A stretch of 64,000 bases of DNA from Stomoxys calcitrans (lineage: Eukaryota > Arthropoda > Insecta > Diptera > Muscidae), in NCBI RefSeq assembly GCF_963082655.1, contig NC_081553.1:67620951-67684950 (forward strand), read 5' to 3'. Under the pieces are notes generated by a model, which was not told where the DNA came from, made no database searches, and was given only the letters and a program-made list of their open reading frames with translations. Below are positions 42,650 through 54,164 of this stretch, piece after piece (within the stretch, counting starts at the first letter, position 1; each line of letters starts with the position of its first letter). The translations under genes were made by a program, and so were the position numbers.

Positions 42650-44920
42650 TTAAAATAGGTTAGGTTAGATGGAAGAGATGGACAAACACCTAAGCCATTA
42701 ATCGGCTTGTTGTGCGCTCTAAAAACTATAAATTAACCTCTAAAAAGAAAATTTTAAGTTAGGAATTCCGTGCTACTTACAAAATTCTTAATTGTTTTCA
42801 ATACCAATCCCCTAAGTTGGTTCATGTCTGATATTGTGTACCCACCTAAGTGCCGGTATCTGTTAGACGCGAAAGCCGGGCAATGACAAAGGTAATGCTC
42901 CAACGTCTCATCATCTTCTCCGCATGCCCAACGCATGCTATCACTTGCCGCACCGATTTTGCATAAGTCAGCTCGTAGTCCTATGTGTCCCGTTATGATA
43001 CCGAAGGCTGTACTGACCTCCTGCTTACTTCCTTTCAGCAATGGCATCGTCTTCTCACAATTTAGATTTATCCATTTCGCCATCCTATCGACCGTTTCGC
43101 TGTTCCACAGCATTACATGATCGTTCGTCGCCCACGCTCTTAACTCGAGCTGTGTCTCCCAGAAAGGCTTCGGGCTAACCAAATTGATTGACGGCAGTCC
43201 TCTGGCCTTCACTGCCAAATCGTCAGCTCTTCTATTTCCCCTTACTCAGTTATGGACGGGCACCCAAACGATGCGGTTCATATCATTCTCGTTCGTGACC
43301 TTACTGTGCTGGGTGGGTTTTGCCCTGAAGGTCAGCTTACTGTCTGTAAAGATGTTCAAGCTCGACGTCCTCGCATAAACAACACACCGCCTCCCGCATT
43401 CCGCTATCACCCTGATTTCAGCTTGCAGGACCGTCTTATGATCAGGCATTCGAAAACAGATGTCAGTGCCTGGTTTCTCAAAATAGACCCTCTCTGTCTT
43501 CTAGCTTTAATCCACCTGTGTATCCAGATGGCAACACCAAATTTTCATCAATCCAAGACTGTGCCGCAGGCGGCAATGCCTAGCACTCGACCTCAAGTGT
43601 CGTCTCAGATATACGATCGGAAACCTCTTCCATTCCTTCCAGATTTCTTATTGTCGCTTCGTTTATACCGCGATGGTATGACCTGCTCCTTTCCTCTATG
43701 CATTCTCCCATCGCCTTAAATCTCATAGCCGCAGTGTCGGCCTCACACTTAATCTGTATGTATCTAGAATAGTTTCGAGTTCTCGAGCGCCTATGCCAAG
43801 GCAACATGTTCTCTGAACCTGTTGCATAATCCCCTTGATGCCCTTTTTATCCATCGCACTTTCTCTATCGCAGTCCACCAAACTACTGAGGTGTAAGTAG
43901 ATATTGGTCTAATCACGCTCCTGTAGAGCCAGTGAACAATCCTCGGATTCAGACCCCATTTGGAGCCAACGGCCCGTCTACATAGTGCCCAACATCTGTG
44001 AGCCTTCTCAGTACACTCCCGAATGTGACAGTTCCAATTCCAAGATCACTGCTCAGTATTTGACCTCGTCAGACGCGGTTTTGATAACCGCGTCTTCCTC
44101 GTTAACAAGCAGATTTCAGTCTTCTCTGGATAAACATTGAGACCCCTAGGTCTAGCCCAGTCGTATGTCATCTACAAAACCCGTTGGGCCCTTCTGCATA
44201 GATGGTGTGGATCCTTTTCCTTAGAAGTATTATAACATCGTCGGCGTAGCAGACGGGTTAAGATCCCTTTTCAGTCAAAATCCGTAATAGGTTATTTATG
44301 GTGGTCACCCTTAGGAGTGCCGATAAAATGCCCCTCCTGTGGCGTGCCTTGTGCCACCATCTCCCTTATATTTATTTCATGGGGCCAGCAATTTATCCAC
44401 CTGTTCCTTAGCATATGGTTTATCTAGTCTCTAAGGACCGAGTCCACACGGTACTTGCCAAGGAACTGTATCAATGTGTCGATCCGCACATTGTTAAACG
44501 GCCTCTCGATGTCAATGCATACCGCCAATATCTGCATCTTGGCAAGGAACAATTCTTCCAGGTATGCTCCACCATTTCTCTGTCTCATCACTGTTGCATC
44601 CTACTCTGATAACTCTGGGGAAAAATATAATTTTAATAAATTTTTACAATAAATAACGCAAGTCCTCGGCCGAGCACCAGGTTACCATATAATTATTTGT
44701 AGTTGATATGGTTCAGTCCAGAAACTTTGATCCAGGTGGTCAATGGATTCTTAGTTAAGGCAATGTAAATCTTGCCCGTGATGATTTTCTCCACCACAGC
44801 AAGTGTAGCTGTCTCGCTCCGGTGGACTTCAATCATTGGTCTTTCAGTAAATGAGCTTCTTGGGAGTGGGTGTTTAAGATTTGGATTTTTATGTTGGTTC
44901 ATTATAGTATGAAATATTCA
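42650..44920 (-). pseudogene. R1/LOA-like LINE L3, internally deleted
   Basis: Read on the minus strand from 44920: an endonuclease start (a 69-codon frame with TATLAVVEKIITGKIYIALT and KVSGLNHINY), then a jump directly into RT sequence before the palm (near 44640). A degraded palm follows (about 44200-44260, with a LNPSATPTML-like sequence in place of the YADD block), then a broken linker, a broken RNase H (ILTDSK-like block near 43330; frames 43246-43449) and the C-terminal frame at 42754-43218. The 3' end near 42656 reads TAACCTAACCTATTTT, matching L2. Stops and frameshifts are spread throughout. Confidence 0.75.
42754..43218 (-). pseudogene. LINE L3 pol C-terminal domain, 154 codons
   Basis: The open frame reads RGLPSINLVSPKPFWETQLE, WATNDHVMLWNSETVDRMA, KGSKQEVSTAFGIITGHIG and ends CGEDDETLEHYLCHCPAF, then LRGLVLKTIKNFVSSTEFLT. 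The Cys/His segment is the nucleic-acid-binding knuckle near the end of this LINE's pol. The first Cys of a CxxC pair, expected from the family pattern, is Met here. It is the longest uninterrupted C-terminus in the window and shows where the natural stop lies. Confidence 0.7.
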
Positions 44921-46036
44921 ATAACGGTTTGGTTCCAAAACCGACAACTAGACCCAATAACTGTTTGGTATTCACAGCAAATCCAGTTCGTTAATAAGGC
45001 TAGCACCAAACGTTACTAATCATATTTCATCTATATCACGCGGTATTGCTTTGTTACCATACGGTGTTGGCTTGCCTTAATACCATATGGCTTTGAAATG
45101 AGCGCTTTGGTATTAACTTTTCTCTAGGTGAATGTCGTGTAAAAACTTCTCCCTGAAAGAGGTGCCGCACTGCGTTTCGCCATTCGCACTCTGTAATGAA
45201 AAGGAGCGTTCAGTGCTTGTGAGAACTTTTTCACTGTTCCTTAATGGAATGCCCATGGGCAAATTGTATCGAAACTGCTAAAAAATTTAAAATCTTAATG
45301 TTTTTCTGTTCATTGTTTATGTTTTTCTGTTTCATTGAAACCATTCATGGGAACTACTTCATAGAGTTAAACCTTTTTCAGCACTCTGCACAACTTAAAG
45401 CACTGACCTATGCTTCAACATCATGCAGCCAATGTTCAAGTTAATTAAAAATTCTTTTCATTTTTGTTTTTTTTTGTTTTTGGTGTATCCCAGCTAAAAA
45501 GAGTTTTTATGTCAGCTCAAATGTAACATGCCCTCCAACACTGGTGTTGTATGCATTTCTTTTGCTGTGTTTTAACCAGAAATTCTCAGTCAAAAAATTC
45601 GCCCTAAAGCGACAACCGAAGCGTACCAAAAGATATCAGAACCAAACACGACCCAACCCCACCCAATTAACATGCCATAGATACTACAAACAAGTGTTGG
45701 CGCTTGTTATGTACCAATGCCAGTAGCAGTTTTTCGCTTGTCCTCCGGGGCGTATTCTGTACATTTGCTTTATTGGGCTTTTATAACAATTTAAACAAAT
45801 TATTGAACCGTAAAATCGATTCAATGTTTGTCAAACTAAAAAAAACTATTTACACATGTTAGAGCTAATAAACACATTCCAAATTCGTTATGGTCTTTTT
45901 GGGACTACGCGTAACCAAGACTTATGTCTTAGGAATGGACGAATCTATGGTGAACCCGTGAAAACAATAGAAGTAGGGGCTGTTTTGTGTGCCACAGATA
46001 AGATTGTGGCTTAAAGGAACAAATGATCGGTAAAAC
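44921..46036. other. Mostly unassigned sequence with a SINE tail
   Basis: Between 45130 and 45262 is a plus-strand SINE 3' part (GTGTAAAAACTTCTCCCTGA, GGTGCCGCACTGCG, GGAATGCCCATGGGCAAA). The flanking sequence on both sides shows no gene or other repeat that I can recognise. Confidence 0.5.
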
Positions 46037-46290
46037 ATTTTTATACCGTACACCCCTACTGTAGTACTGGGTATTATAACTTAGTGCTGTTGTTTGTAAC
46101 ACCCAGCAGGAAAGGAGATGGGCCCACTGATAAGCATACGGATCAACTCAGAATCACTTTCCGATTCATTTTAGAAATCTATGTGTCCGATCATCTTCAA
46201 AGGAGATGTATCCACTGATAGGTATTCGGATCAACTCTGAATCACTTTACGATTCATTTTAGAAATCTATGTATATCCTATCATCTTCAA
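46037..46290 (-). mobile_element. DINE-1-like family C tail fragment with short duplication
   Basis: It starts at the element end TTTTTATACCGTACACCCCT, then GGGTATTATAACTTAGTGCT and GTTTGTAACACCCAGCAGG. A block of about 90 bp (GGAGATG...CCACTGATA, GATCAACTC.GAATCACTTT) occurs twice, near 46112 and 46201. The GTCTG microsatellite is missing. Confidence 0.65.
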
Positions 46291-46291
46291 A

Positions 46292-46413
46292 TTAAATTTT
46301 AAGACTTTTTATGGCTGCAGCGTGATTTCAACAGGCAGACGAAAGTATAGACGGATGGTGGGAAATGGCTATATCGTCAAAGATTTTTATGACGATCAAC
46401 AACGTTTACATAC
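46292..46413 (+). mobile_element. DINE-1-like B-type tail fragment
   Basis: It has AAGACTTTTTATGGCTGCAG, CGTGATTTCAACAGGCAGAC, GGATGGTGGGAAATGGCTAT and GATTTTTATGACGATCAACA, all matching the B1 tail before its GAATATATATAC block. The next element begins directly at 46414. Confidence 0.6.
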
Positions 46414-46950
46414 AGGGTGCGCCAGAGAAAGTTACTGATTTAAAAAAACTCCCGATTGGTGAGTTGGGCTGGGAGGAGGTAGTTTCTTTCTCTCTCCCCC
46501 AAGTTTCTTTCTCTCTCCAGCCAGTTGCCATTATGCTCTGGTCTAGAGAGCCACGGGCCTTCGCCGTCGATAGCTTCTTTTCTAACGGACGCTCACTTGT
46601 TTCTACTCAAAGTGCCGAGCGCAGTTATCATGAATGGAGCTTGTCATGGGAACATGAACTAGGAATTTTTTCTCCCAAGCCTCGAAGAAATGAAAGTTGG
46701 GGTTTCATTAAGATGGAGCCACAGCACACACAGCACGAGAGTCATTGCGACTTTATTTACCCGACCACCTCATCTCTCTCAGAGACGATCAAAAATCTCC
46801 GTCACGCTCTCCAGATTTTAATTTCTTTTTATTGAGTTATTTGAAATCCTTGGCTTATGTCGATCGACCACCAACCATAGTACTGCGCTTGGAGAAAGGT
46901 ACCCTGATATGAACCAATGTTCTTCTCAAAAAGGCATACTTCTACCATTG
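46414..46950 (+). pseudogene. Decayed mariner-like transposon with HTH remnant
   Basis: The left end CAGGGTGCGCCAGAGAAAGT looks like a transposon terminus. A frame at 46365-46835 contains LWSREPRAFAVDSFFSNGRS and LVSTQSAERSYHE, which resembles the N-terminal helix-turn-helix (DUF4817 type) of a group of insect mariner-like transposases. A separate frame (about 46780-46900) reads RSPDFNFFLLSYLKSLAYVD, like the third catalytic block of such enzymes. The whole middle of the transposase is missing. The right terminus is not identified, so the right edge is approximate. Confidence 0.55.
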
Positions 46951-47194
46951 CACAGCTCACCAATTAGTCAGTAGGTGTGGAAGCATGTAATCTTTTGGGG
47001 CTTATCGGACTGATGATGAAGCATTGGTCAGCTTCGAAATCGCGATCTCCGCAGTCGGCACAATGCATTTAAGCACACCACATATGCCTTGACTTTCTTC
47101 GAAGGCTTTTATGCTGCTTTCTATTTTAAATAGAAGCAAAATTTAAGCCAATTGGTTGCAGTTGGACAAGGTAATCCAGGGATATTCTCGCAAG

Positions 47195-48337
47195 ATAAAA
47201 TTTGGCCCAGGCCCACCACCACTACTATGGTACAGAGATAGATTGATTGATAAGTATACCAATCGACTTAGTATTACTTTCTGAATGGATTTAACTATGT
47301 CTGTCTGTCCGTGTGTCTGTCTGTCCATCTTAATTTGTGTGCAAACTAGTCGTAATTTGCATCCGATCGTCTTCAAAATTAGTATGGGCATGTTTTTCGG
47401 CTTAGAGACGAAGCCTGTTGAAATTGGAAAAAATTGGTTCAGATTTGAATATAGCTCCCATATATATGTTCGTCCGATTTGCAGTAATATTGCAATAAAA
47501 TGGTCATTTGTTAATCGATTCCCTTGAAATTTGGAACGAAGAACTTTCTCATTACTCTCGACATTACTAGTGAAAATCATAGAAATCGGTTCAGATTTAG
47601 ATATAGCTCTCCTATATATATATCGCCCGATTTTCACTTCTAGAGTCACTGCAAGCGCATTTATTGACCAATCTTGCCAAAACTTTGTGAAACGTATATT
47701 TGGGAAGTTTGCTTCAAATCGGTTCAGATTTAGATATAGCTCCCATATATATGTTTGTCCGATTTTGAGAAATATTGCATGAAAGTGCTCATTTGTTAAC
47801 AAATTCGCTCCAAAGTTGACAGGAAGGATTTCCTTATGACTCTCCATATTGCTGTTGAATTTCATAGAAATCCGCCCAGATTTAGATATAGCTGTCATAT
47901 ATGTATATCGCCCGATTTTCACTTGTAGAGCCACTGCAAGCGCATTTAATGACCAAACTTGCCAAAACTTTGTAAGACGCTTTCCTCGACAACTATAACA
48001 ATATCAATAAAGTTTAGTCGAAATCGGGTCGGCTTTGATATACAATATCTATAAATTTCGGTCGAAATCGGTTCAGATTCAGATATAGCTCCCATATATA
48101 TGTTCGTCCCATTTTGAAAAGTATTGCAAGGTGCTAAATTTTTAACCGATTCTCTCGAAATTTGGCAGAAAGGATTTTCTTATGACCCTTAATATTGCTG
48201 GTAAATTTCATAGAAAATGGTTCAGATTTAGATACAGCTGCCATTTATGTATATCACCCAATTTTCACTTCTAAAGCCACTGCAGAGCATTTATTTACCA
48301 ATCTTCCCAAAATTGTGCACAACGCTTTCCTCGATGA
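47195..48337 (-). mobile_element. DINE-1-like family C element C4
   Basis: Plus-strand reading starts near the tail: CCACCACCACTACTATGGTA, TAACTATGTCTGTCTGTCCG, TTAATTTGTGTGCAAACTAG. About six units follow, with GGTTCAGATTTAGATATAGC, TCCCATATATATGTTTGTCC and CACTTCTAGAGTCACTGCAA. The head is missing. At 48337 the sequence changes to a Helitron A fragment. The frame at 47143-47934 (minus, 263 codons) is a repeat artefact. Confidence 0.8.
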
Positions 48338-48339
48338 CT

Positions 48340-48612
48340 ACCACCACGGAAGGGGTGGATCCCCAGAAGCTTTGTCCAAAATTTAAATGTCAGATTCGTA
48401 TTTTACTCGCAAATACCTTTCATTTGAGTTCCATATTGCCATGGTCGGTAAATATGTCCGATTTAGTTGTTTTTTAGGGATTGGGGTGGTCCCCTAAACA
48501 TTTGGTCCAACAATTGGATATCATATACGTTTTCTAATCTTAAACACCTTTCATTTGAGTCCCACGTTGTCGTGATTGGTGTAAATATACGTTTGGTAGG
48601 TTTTGGTAGGTA
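48340..48612 (-). mobile_element. Helitron family A fragment A4
   Basis: Two units: GGAAGGGGTGGATCCCCAGA, ACTCGCAAATACCTTTCATT, TGCCATGGTCGGTAAATATG, TCCGATTTAGTTG, then GGTGGTCCCCTAAACATTTG and GATTGGTGTAAATATACG. They correspond to the 5'-proximal units of A1 and A3. No termini are present. Confidence 0.75.
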
Positions 48613-49056
48613 AATTTGTTTTGACCGACCGGGGAACTCGACTCTGTGTTTGCAAGTCATGAATGGCATGGGAGTTTTGTGCTCTACATGGTAGTACGGT
48701 AGTTTGTTGAAAGTCCTCAAAATTTCAATAATTTTGTCTGTCTAGTCTCTTGTAGAGACTTACATATGTACTTCAACAAATAATGTCTTCGATTCAAGGC
48801 TAAAATTTGTTGAGAATTTAAAATTTCAAATACAATTTTGGTAGTTGGTTTTTGCTAAGAGTTATTTTTTTCTGTGTATTTTTATAGAGGTTCAGATCTC
48901 TGGTAATTACGGTGGCTGTAGCACCATCAATGGTTGTTTTAGGCCAAAAAATTTGCACTTAAGTCTCATAGGGTGATAACACTCCTGTATCATGATGCAC
49001 GAAGACCATGCAAACGAAAAAAACTGTGGGTAAAATTCAAACTCCGTATGAAAGTA

Positions 49057-49663
49057 AAGGGTGATTTTTTTGAGGTTAGGATTTTCATGCATTAGTATTT
49101 GACAGATCACGTGGGATTTCAGACATGGTGTCAAAGAGAAAGATGCTCAGTATGCTTTGACATTTCATCATGAATAGACTTACTAACGAGCAACGCTTGC
49201 AAATCATTGAATTTTATTACCAAAATCAGTGTTCGGTTCGAAATGTGTTCAAATTTTGACAAATTTTGTTCAGCGATGAGGCTCATTTCTGGTTGAATGG
49301 CTACGTAAATAAGCAAAATTGCCGCATTTGGAGTGAAGAGCAACCAGAAGCCGTTCAAGAACTGCCCATGCATCCCGAAAAATGCACTGTTTAGTGTGGT
49401 TTGTACGCTGGTGGAATCATTGGACCGTATTTTTTCAAAGATGCTGTTGGACGCAACGTTACGGTGAATGAACACATTTCGAACCGAACACTGATTTTGG
49501 TAATAAAATTCAATGATTTGCAAGCGTTGCTCGTTAGTAAGTCTATTCATGATGAAATGTCAAAGCATACTGAGCATCTTTCTCTTTGACACCATGTCTG
49601 AAATCCCACGTGATCTGTCAAATACTAATGCATGAAAATCCTAACCTCAAAAAAATCACCCTT
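49057..49663. mobile_element. Fold-back Tc1/mariner-type element
   Basis: Arms of 194 bp (49057-49250 and 49470-49663) are inverted copies. TA flanks both ends (49055-49056, 49664-49665). Termini read AAGGGTGATTTTTTTGAGG and its complement. Each arm carries the transposase start, encoding MNRLTNEQRLQIIEFYYQNQ followed by CSVRNVF, pointing inward. The 219-bp centre encodes ILFSDEAHFWLNGYVNKQNC and then MHPEKCTV*CGLYAGGIIGP, a region with the first catalytic Asp (SDE). The transposase is therefore reduced to its start and one catalytic block. No function expected. Confidence 0.85.
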
Positions 49664-49665
49664 TA

Positions 49666-50841
49666 CATTGGCCAACACGACATTTGTTTCATTTGACTTT
49701 TGTTTTTGTTTCTATTTCAATTTGAAGCGCAATTTGCATATCTGGCAACTGATTTTGTTTTTGAGATACAACTCAGGGCCATAAATTAAAATTTGTATCT
49801 AGATTTTCGACATAAAAAAAAACCTTTTATTTTTGTTTTTCGAACGCATTTCACTATGAAGGTGTGCCTTTAGTATACCTGATGTGAAAAAATTTTAAAA
49901 TATGAAAAAAACCTATATCGGACTTTATCAATGTTGCTTATCAGTAGTACTTTGATTCGCCCGGAAGCCATAGGTTCCTCATATTGTATGCCAAAAATGC
50001 GGGGTATGTCTACGGTTATGGCACAGTGAAAAAATAAGAGTCATAACATCTATGACTCATGACTCGCATGATTTGGCGATTTAATTTGCAAATAATTATT
50101 TGCGATGTATTTTGACAAGGAACCTGAGTGACCAAGGTGACGTATGGTGTATAGTGTGTGTGGGCATTATTGACGAATAATAACTAAACATACGCACCCA
50201 TGGTCAATAAATTTAATAAAGTACTTATTTTAAATGTGCCTTTAGTTCTTGCCAAATCAAGACTGTTACAAAATTATAGGTATTTTCTCTTTCACTGGAC
50301 CATAGCAGTAAATGTAGAACGCACTTCTGACATAAAATTTGAGAAGTCCATTTCTTGGCCTGAAGGCGTAATTCCATTTTAAAGTAATGATGCTGTTGGA
50401 GTTTTTTCTTATTAAAGTCATTATTAATTGGAATCCGTTTTTTTCCTGCACAATGTTACGGTAAAAACACACAAATTTATTTGATGATAATCACAAACAA
50501 TACGGATGATTTTTATGCTCTCTCTAGTCTTAGCTTATAAAGACATAAGTCATTTGTTTGTGCAGCAAGGCAGTTATATGGACGACTAGTGGTAAAAATA
50601 GACAGATTTGGAGACCATTCAAATTCCAATGCTAAGTCAGTGCAGTTGCACCAAAATGTTATACTGCTACCAGCCTTGAAATACATAATCGAAATGCTTT
50701 ACATAGAACCCTGACTAAAAGTTCAGTGAACAAATGCAAGCCACCACAGCAACGAAGAGCAAACAAATCGAAAGTGTTCGACAGACAATGACTAGCCATG
50801 GGAAGCAACAAATAGACAAACATACCAAACTTAAAAACAAA
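49666..50841. other. Unassigned AT-rich sequence
   Basis: I see no gene or recognised repeat. Poly-T and poly-A tracts are common (about 49680-49860). The frames at 50200-50472 carry no recognised motif. Confidence 0.4.
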
Positions 50842-51966
50842 CCAGTAAGGAAAGGCAAATGTCGGGCGGCGCCAACTTTATAATACCCTACACCTACCCT
50901 ATAAGTACAAAGTGGGAGCTACATCTGATTCTGAACCAATTTTGATGGGTTATTAAACAATCCGTATCAAATTTCGAGCAAATATGTTCAAACTGTAACA
51001 ACTACGGTTGACAAATGACAATATTTTTTTGGAAATTGCCCAAAATCTGACGAACGTATATAGAATATGGGAGCAACATCCTAATCCGAACCGATTTCGA
51101 GCAAACTATTCACATATTGTGGTAGTAGTCGAGGAGAGCGTTGTGCAAAATTTTGGCAAGATTGGTCAATGTGCTTGCAGTGGATCTAGGAGTGGAATTC
51201 GGGCGATATACATATATGGCAGCTATATCTAAATCTGGACCGATTTCTATGAAATTCATCAGAAATATTAAAAGTCATAACAAAATCCTTCCTGTCAAAT
51301 TTTGACAGAATGGGTTAACAAATGAGCACTTCATTGAAATTTTGGTCCAAATCTGACAAAGATATATATGGGAGCTACATCGAAATCTGAACCGATTTCG
51401 AGCAAGCTACTTAGATATTGTGCTAGTCATCAGGGAAGGCATTGTATAAAGTTTTGGGAAGATTGGTCAATAAATGCGCTTGCATTGACCATAGAAGTGA
51501 TAATCGGACGATATACATATATGACAGCTATATCTAAATCTGATCCGATTTCTATGAAATTCACCAGTAATATCGAGAGTTGTAAGAAAATCCTTCCTGC
51601 CAAATTTCGAGAGAATCGGTTAACAAATTATCACTTTATTGCATAATTTCTTAAAATCGGACGAACATATATATGGGAGCTATATTCAAATTTGAACCGA
51701 TTTTTTCCAATTTTAATAGGCTTCATCTCTAGGCCGAAAAACATGCCTATACCAAATTTTAAGACGATCGGATGAAAACTGCGACCTGTACTTTGTACAC
51801 AAATTAACCTGGACAGACGGACAGACAGACAGACGGACATAGCTAAAGCGAAACAGAAAGTGATTTTGAGTTTATCGGTGTACTTATCAATGGGCCTATC
51901 TCTATTTCTTTTGGGTGTTACAAACAAATGCACTAAGTTATAATACCCTCTACCACGGTAGTGGTG
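50842..51966 (+). mobile_element. DINE-1-like family C element C5, both ends present
   Basis: Head CCAGTAAGGAAAGGCAAATG, TCGGGCGGCGCCAACTTTAT, then AATACCCTACACCTACCC. Units of about 150-170 bp contain ATATACATATATGGCAGCTA, TATCTAAATCTGATCCGATT and GAAATTCACCAGTAATATCG. Tail: ACTTTGTACACAAATTAACC, GGACAGACGGACAGACAGAC, GGGTGTTACAAACAAATGCA and TAATACCCTCTACCACGGTA. It is the best full-length C copy here and fixes the family's orientation. Confidence 0.85.
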
Positions 51967-52457
51967 GAGCAAAATTACAGCCAAATCGGTTGTAAGCTGA
52001 AGAAGTCAAGACCCCAGATCGGTTTATATGACTTCTATATCAGGTTATGCACCGATTTGGACCATTTTTAGCACAGTTATTGGAAGTGATACCAAAACAC
52101 CACGAGCAAAATTTCAGTCAAATCAGGTGAGAATTGCGCCCTCTAGAGGCTCATGAAGTCAAGACCCAAGATCGATTTATATGGCAGCTATATCAAAACA
52201 TGGACCGATATAGCCCATTTACAATCCCAACCGACCTACTACAACAAAAAGTATTTGTGCAAAATTTCAAGCGGCTAGCTTTAATCCTTCGAAAGTTTGC
52301 CCGCTTTCGACAGACAGACGGACGGACATGGTTAGATCGATATAAAAGTCATGTGGATCAAAAATATATATACTTTATGGGGTCTTGGACGAATATTTCG
52401 AGGAGTTACAAACAGAATGACGAAATTACCCCCATTCCATGATGGAGGGTATACAAA
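51967..52457 (+). mobile_element. DINE-1-like B2 3' part
   Basis: Starting in mid-unit (AGCAAAATTACAGCCAAATC), it has one or two units (AGATCGGTTTATATGACTTC, GCCCTCTAGAGGCTCATGAA), then CAAGCGGCTAGCTTTAATCC, CGACAGACAGACGGACGGAC, AAAATATATATACTTTATGG, GGTCTTGGACGAATATTTCG and the end CATGATGGAGGGTATACAAA. It is joined directly to the end of C5, so the pair looks chimeric. Confidence 0.8.
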
Positions 52458-52459
52458 TT

Positions 52460-52675
52460 TTCGGCGACTACATTTTTGACTACCATGCCATGTAAAAACT
52501 TATCTGCAAATAGGTTTCACACTGCGGCACGCCGTTCCGACACGGCTAAAAAAAGGAGGCCCCTTACCATGGAGCTTAAACTTGAATCGGACATCACTCA
52601 CTTATATGTCACTCACACTTGTCCATGTGTCTTTATGGAATGTTCATACGCAAAATTTGCCTTTGTGTTGTAAAA
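52460..52675 (+). mobile_element. SINE, 5'-truncated
   Basis: It starts near GACTACCATGCCATGTAAAA and continues CTTATCTGCAAATAGGTTTC, ACACTGCGGCACGCCGTTCC, GGAGGCCCCTTACCATGGAG and the tail GGAATGTTCATACGCAAAAT. The tRNA-like head is missing. Confidence 0.75.
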
Positions 52676-54160
52676 GGCATGACAAAATGAACCTAATCCA
52701 CATCCATATATGGTGGTGAGTACAAAAATTATCAACGTTGAAATATTTTTCGTTTTTGCCACTGTAATCTGTGATTGCCAAATATTTGCTTACATTTCCG
52801 GTACTGACTGCAAAAACTTTTACTTGCGTTTCAAGTAAAAGTTAGTCCCTGAATGGCATGGCAAATGTCAATACAATGTAGTACTTGTGGTAAAAGTACT
52901 TGCTAAACATTCTTGTTTTATTTTTGGAAAATTGCCATTCATGTATACAGCACAGACCATAAGTTTTTGTTTGTTAAATCTGTAAAGTTCCTAAGTTTTA
53001 ATACTAACACAGCACAGACGAATGACCTTCATCATAGTTGTCTAAACAGGTTTTATCATTCAAAATGCACTGTAGAAATAGACTGCAATATTTTAAAGGA
53101 AATGGAAAGACAAACCACTAGTGAATTGTGTACAGATATACAAATCTTTATATCAAAACTCAGTTGACTATATAAAGATTTGTGTTTATTCGAAAATTTT
53201 GTTTAAACTAAAGATTCTTAAACAATTTTGGGGACATTTAATTTTCAAGGAATTTATCATAGTAATTTTAATCGATAATTTTAAGACTACATTAAAATTG
53301 TGTTTCTACGAAATATTGCCTGTACAAAAGTTCAATGAAATTCAGTTTTCATGGCAAACTTTATCGACATTTAAGTTTCAAGGAAAGTTTATTTTAATTT
53401 TCATACCAATCACTACTCGTATGCTGTATTGCATACAGTGTCGAGGTCTTGTATGCAGGCTATGGACCGTTTCTGACAAAACTTGCAATGAATGTTGGAA
53501 GCCATAACAGAATACGTGGTGCTAAATTGGAATAAAATTGTGACCCTAAGGGATCAAGAAATTAAATGAGGTCGCCCTTCCAGTTTGTTCTAAGCTATAG
53601 ATTTTGCTGGACCATGCCCTTTCGAAAAAGAGATCGGCCAAGCATTTGCTATAAATTCTGTTCGCTATTGCGAGATAATATGGGCCAAATGTTTCCAACA
53701 GTAATACAATATTATATGGGAGATATTCAAAAATACAAATACTAGTAGAAAATTTATGCCTTTGTAGGACCATTAGCCAATAATTTCAAATTGTTCACAA
53801 GGGATAAAAAGGTCAACTCAGCAGGTACTTCGATAGCAGAAGAGGGAGGGGTCTGAGGAGGAATCGATCGCCCTACCACTGTTTTCTCATCTGCATCTGA
53901 ATTAGTAAGAAAACTCATCGAAACATACCTGCTGGTAATACTTCATTCACCATACTGGCAAACAATTTAAATACCATTTGGTATTAATTCAATACCAGAT
54001 GAAGCAATCTTGTCATCGCGGCAAACAATTTGTTTAGCTTGCTACTTAAAATTTTGTCGTGAATTTAAAATGTTTGTTTTAATTTAAACGTGTTTTTAAT
54101 AGAGAAAATTATTTGAGGCTCCAAGGAAGATACTACGTAATTAAAAAAATGTCATTAAGT
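52676..54160. other. Unassigned AT-rich sequence
   Basis: I see no gene. At about 53455-53565 there is a faint DINE-type unit (AGGCTATGGACCGTTTCTGA, AAGCCATAACAGAATACGTG). Near 53970-54000 ACCATTTGGTATTAATTCAATACC forms small overlapping dyads. The frames around 52913-53507 carry no recognised motif. Confidence 0.4.
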
Positions 54161-54164
54161 AACT

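Noticed and set aside
47143..47934. 263-codon minus-strand ORF, and similar frames at 28667-29083 and 28434-28772
   Set aside because: All fall in interior units of family C DINE-1-like elements, in corresponding positions; repeat artefacts.
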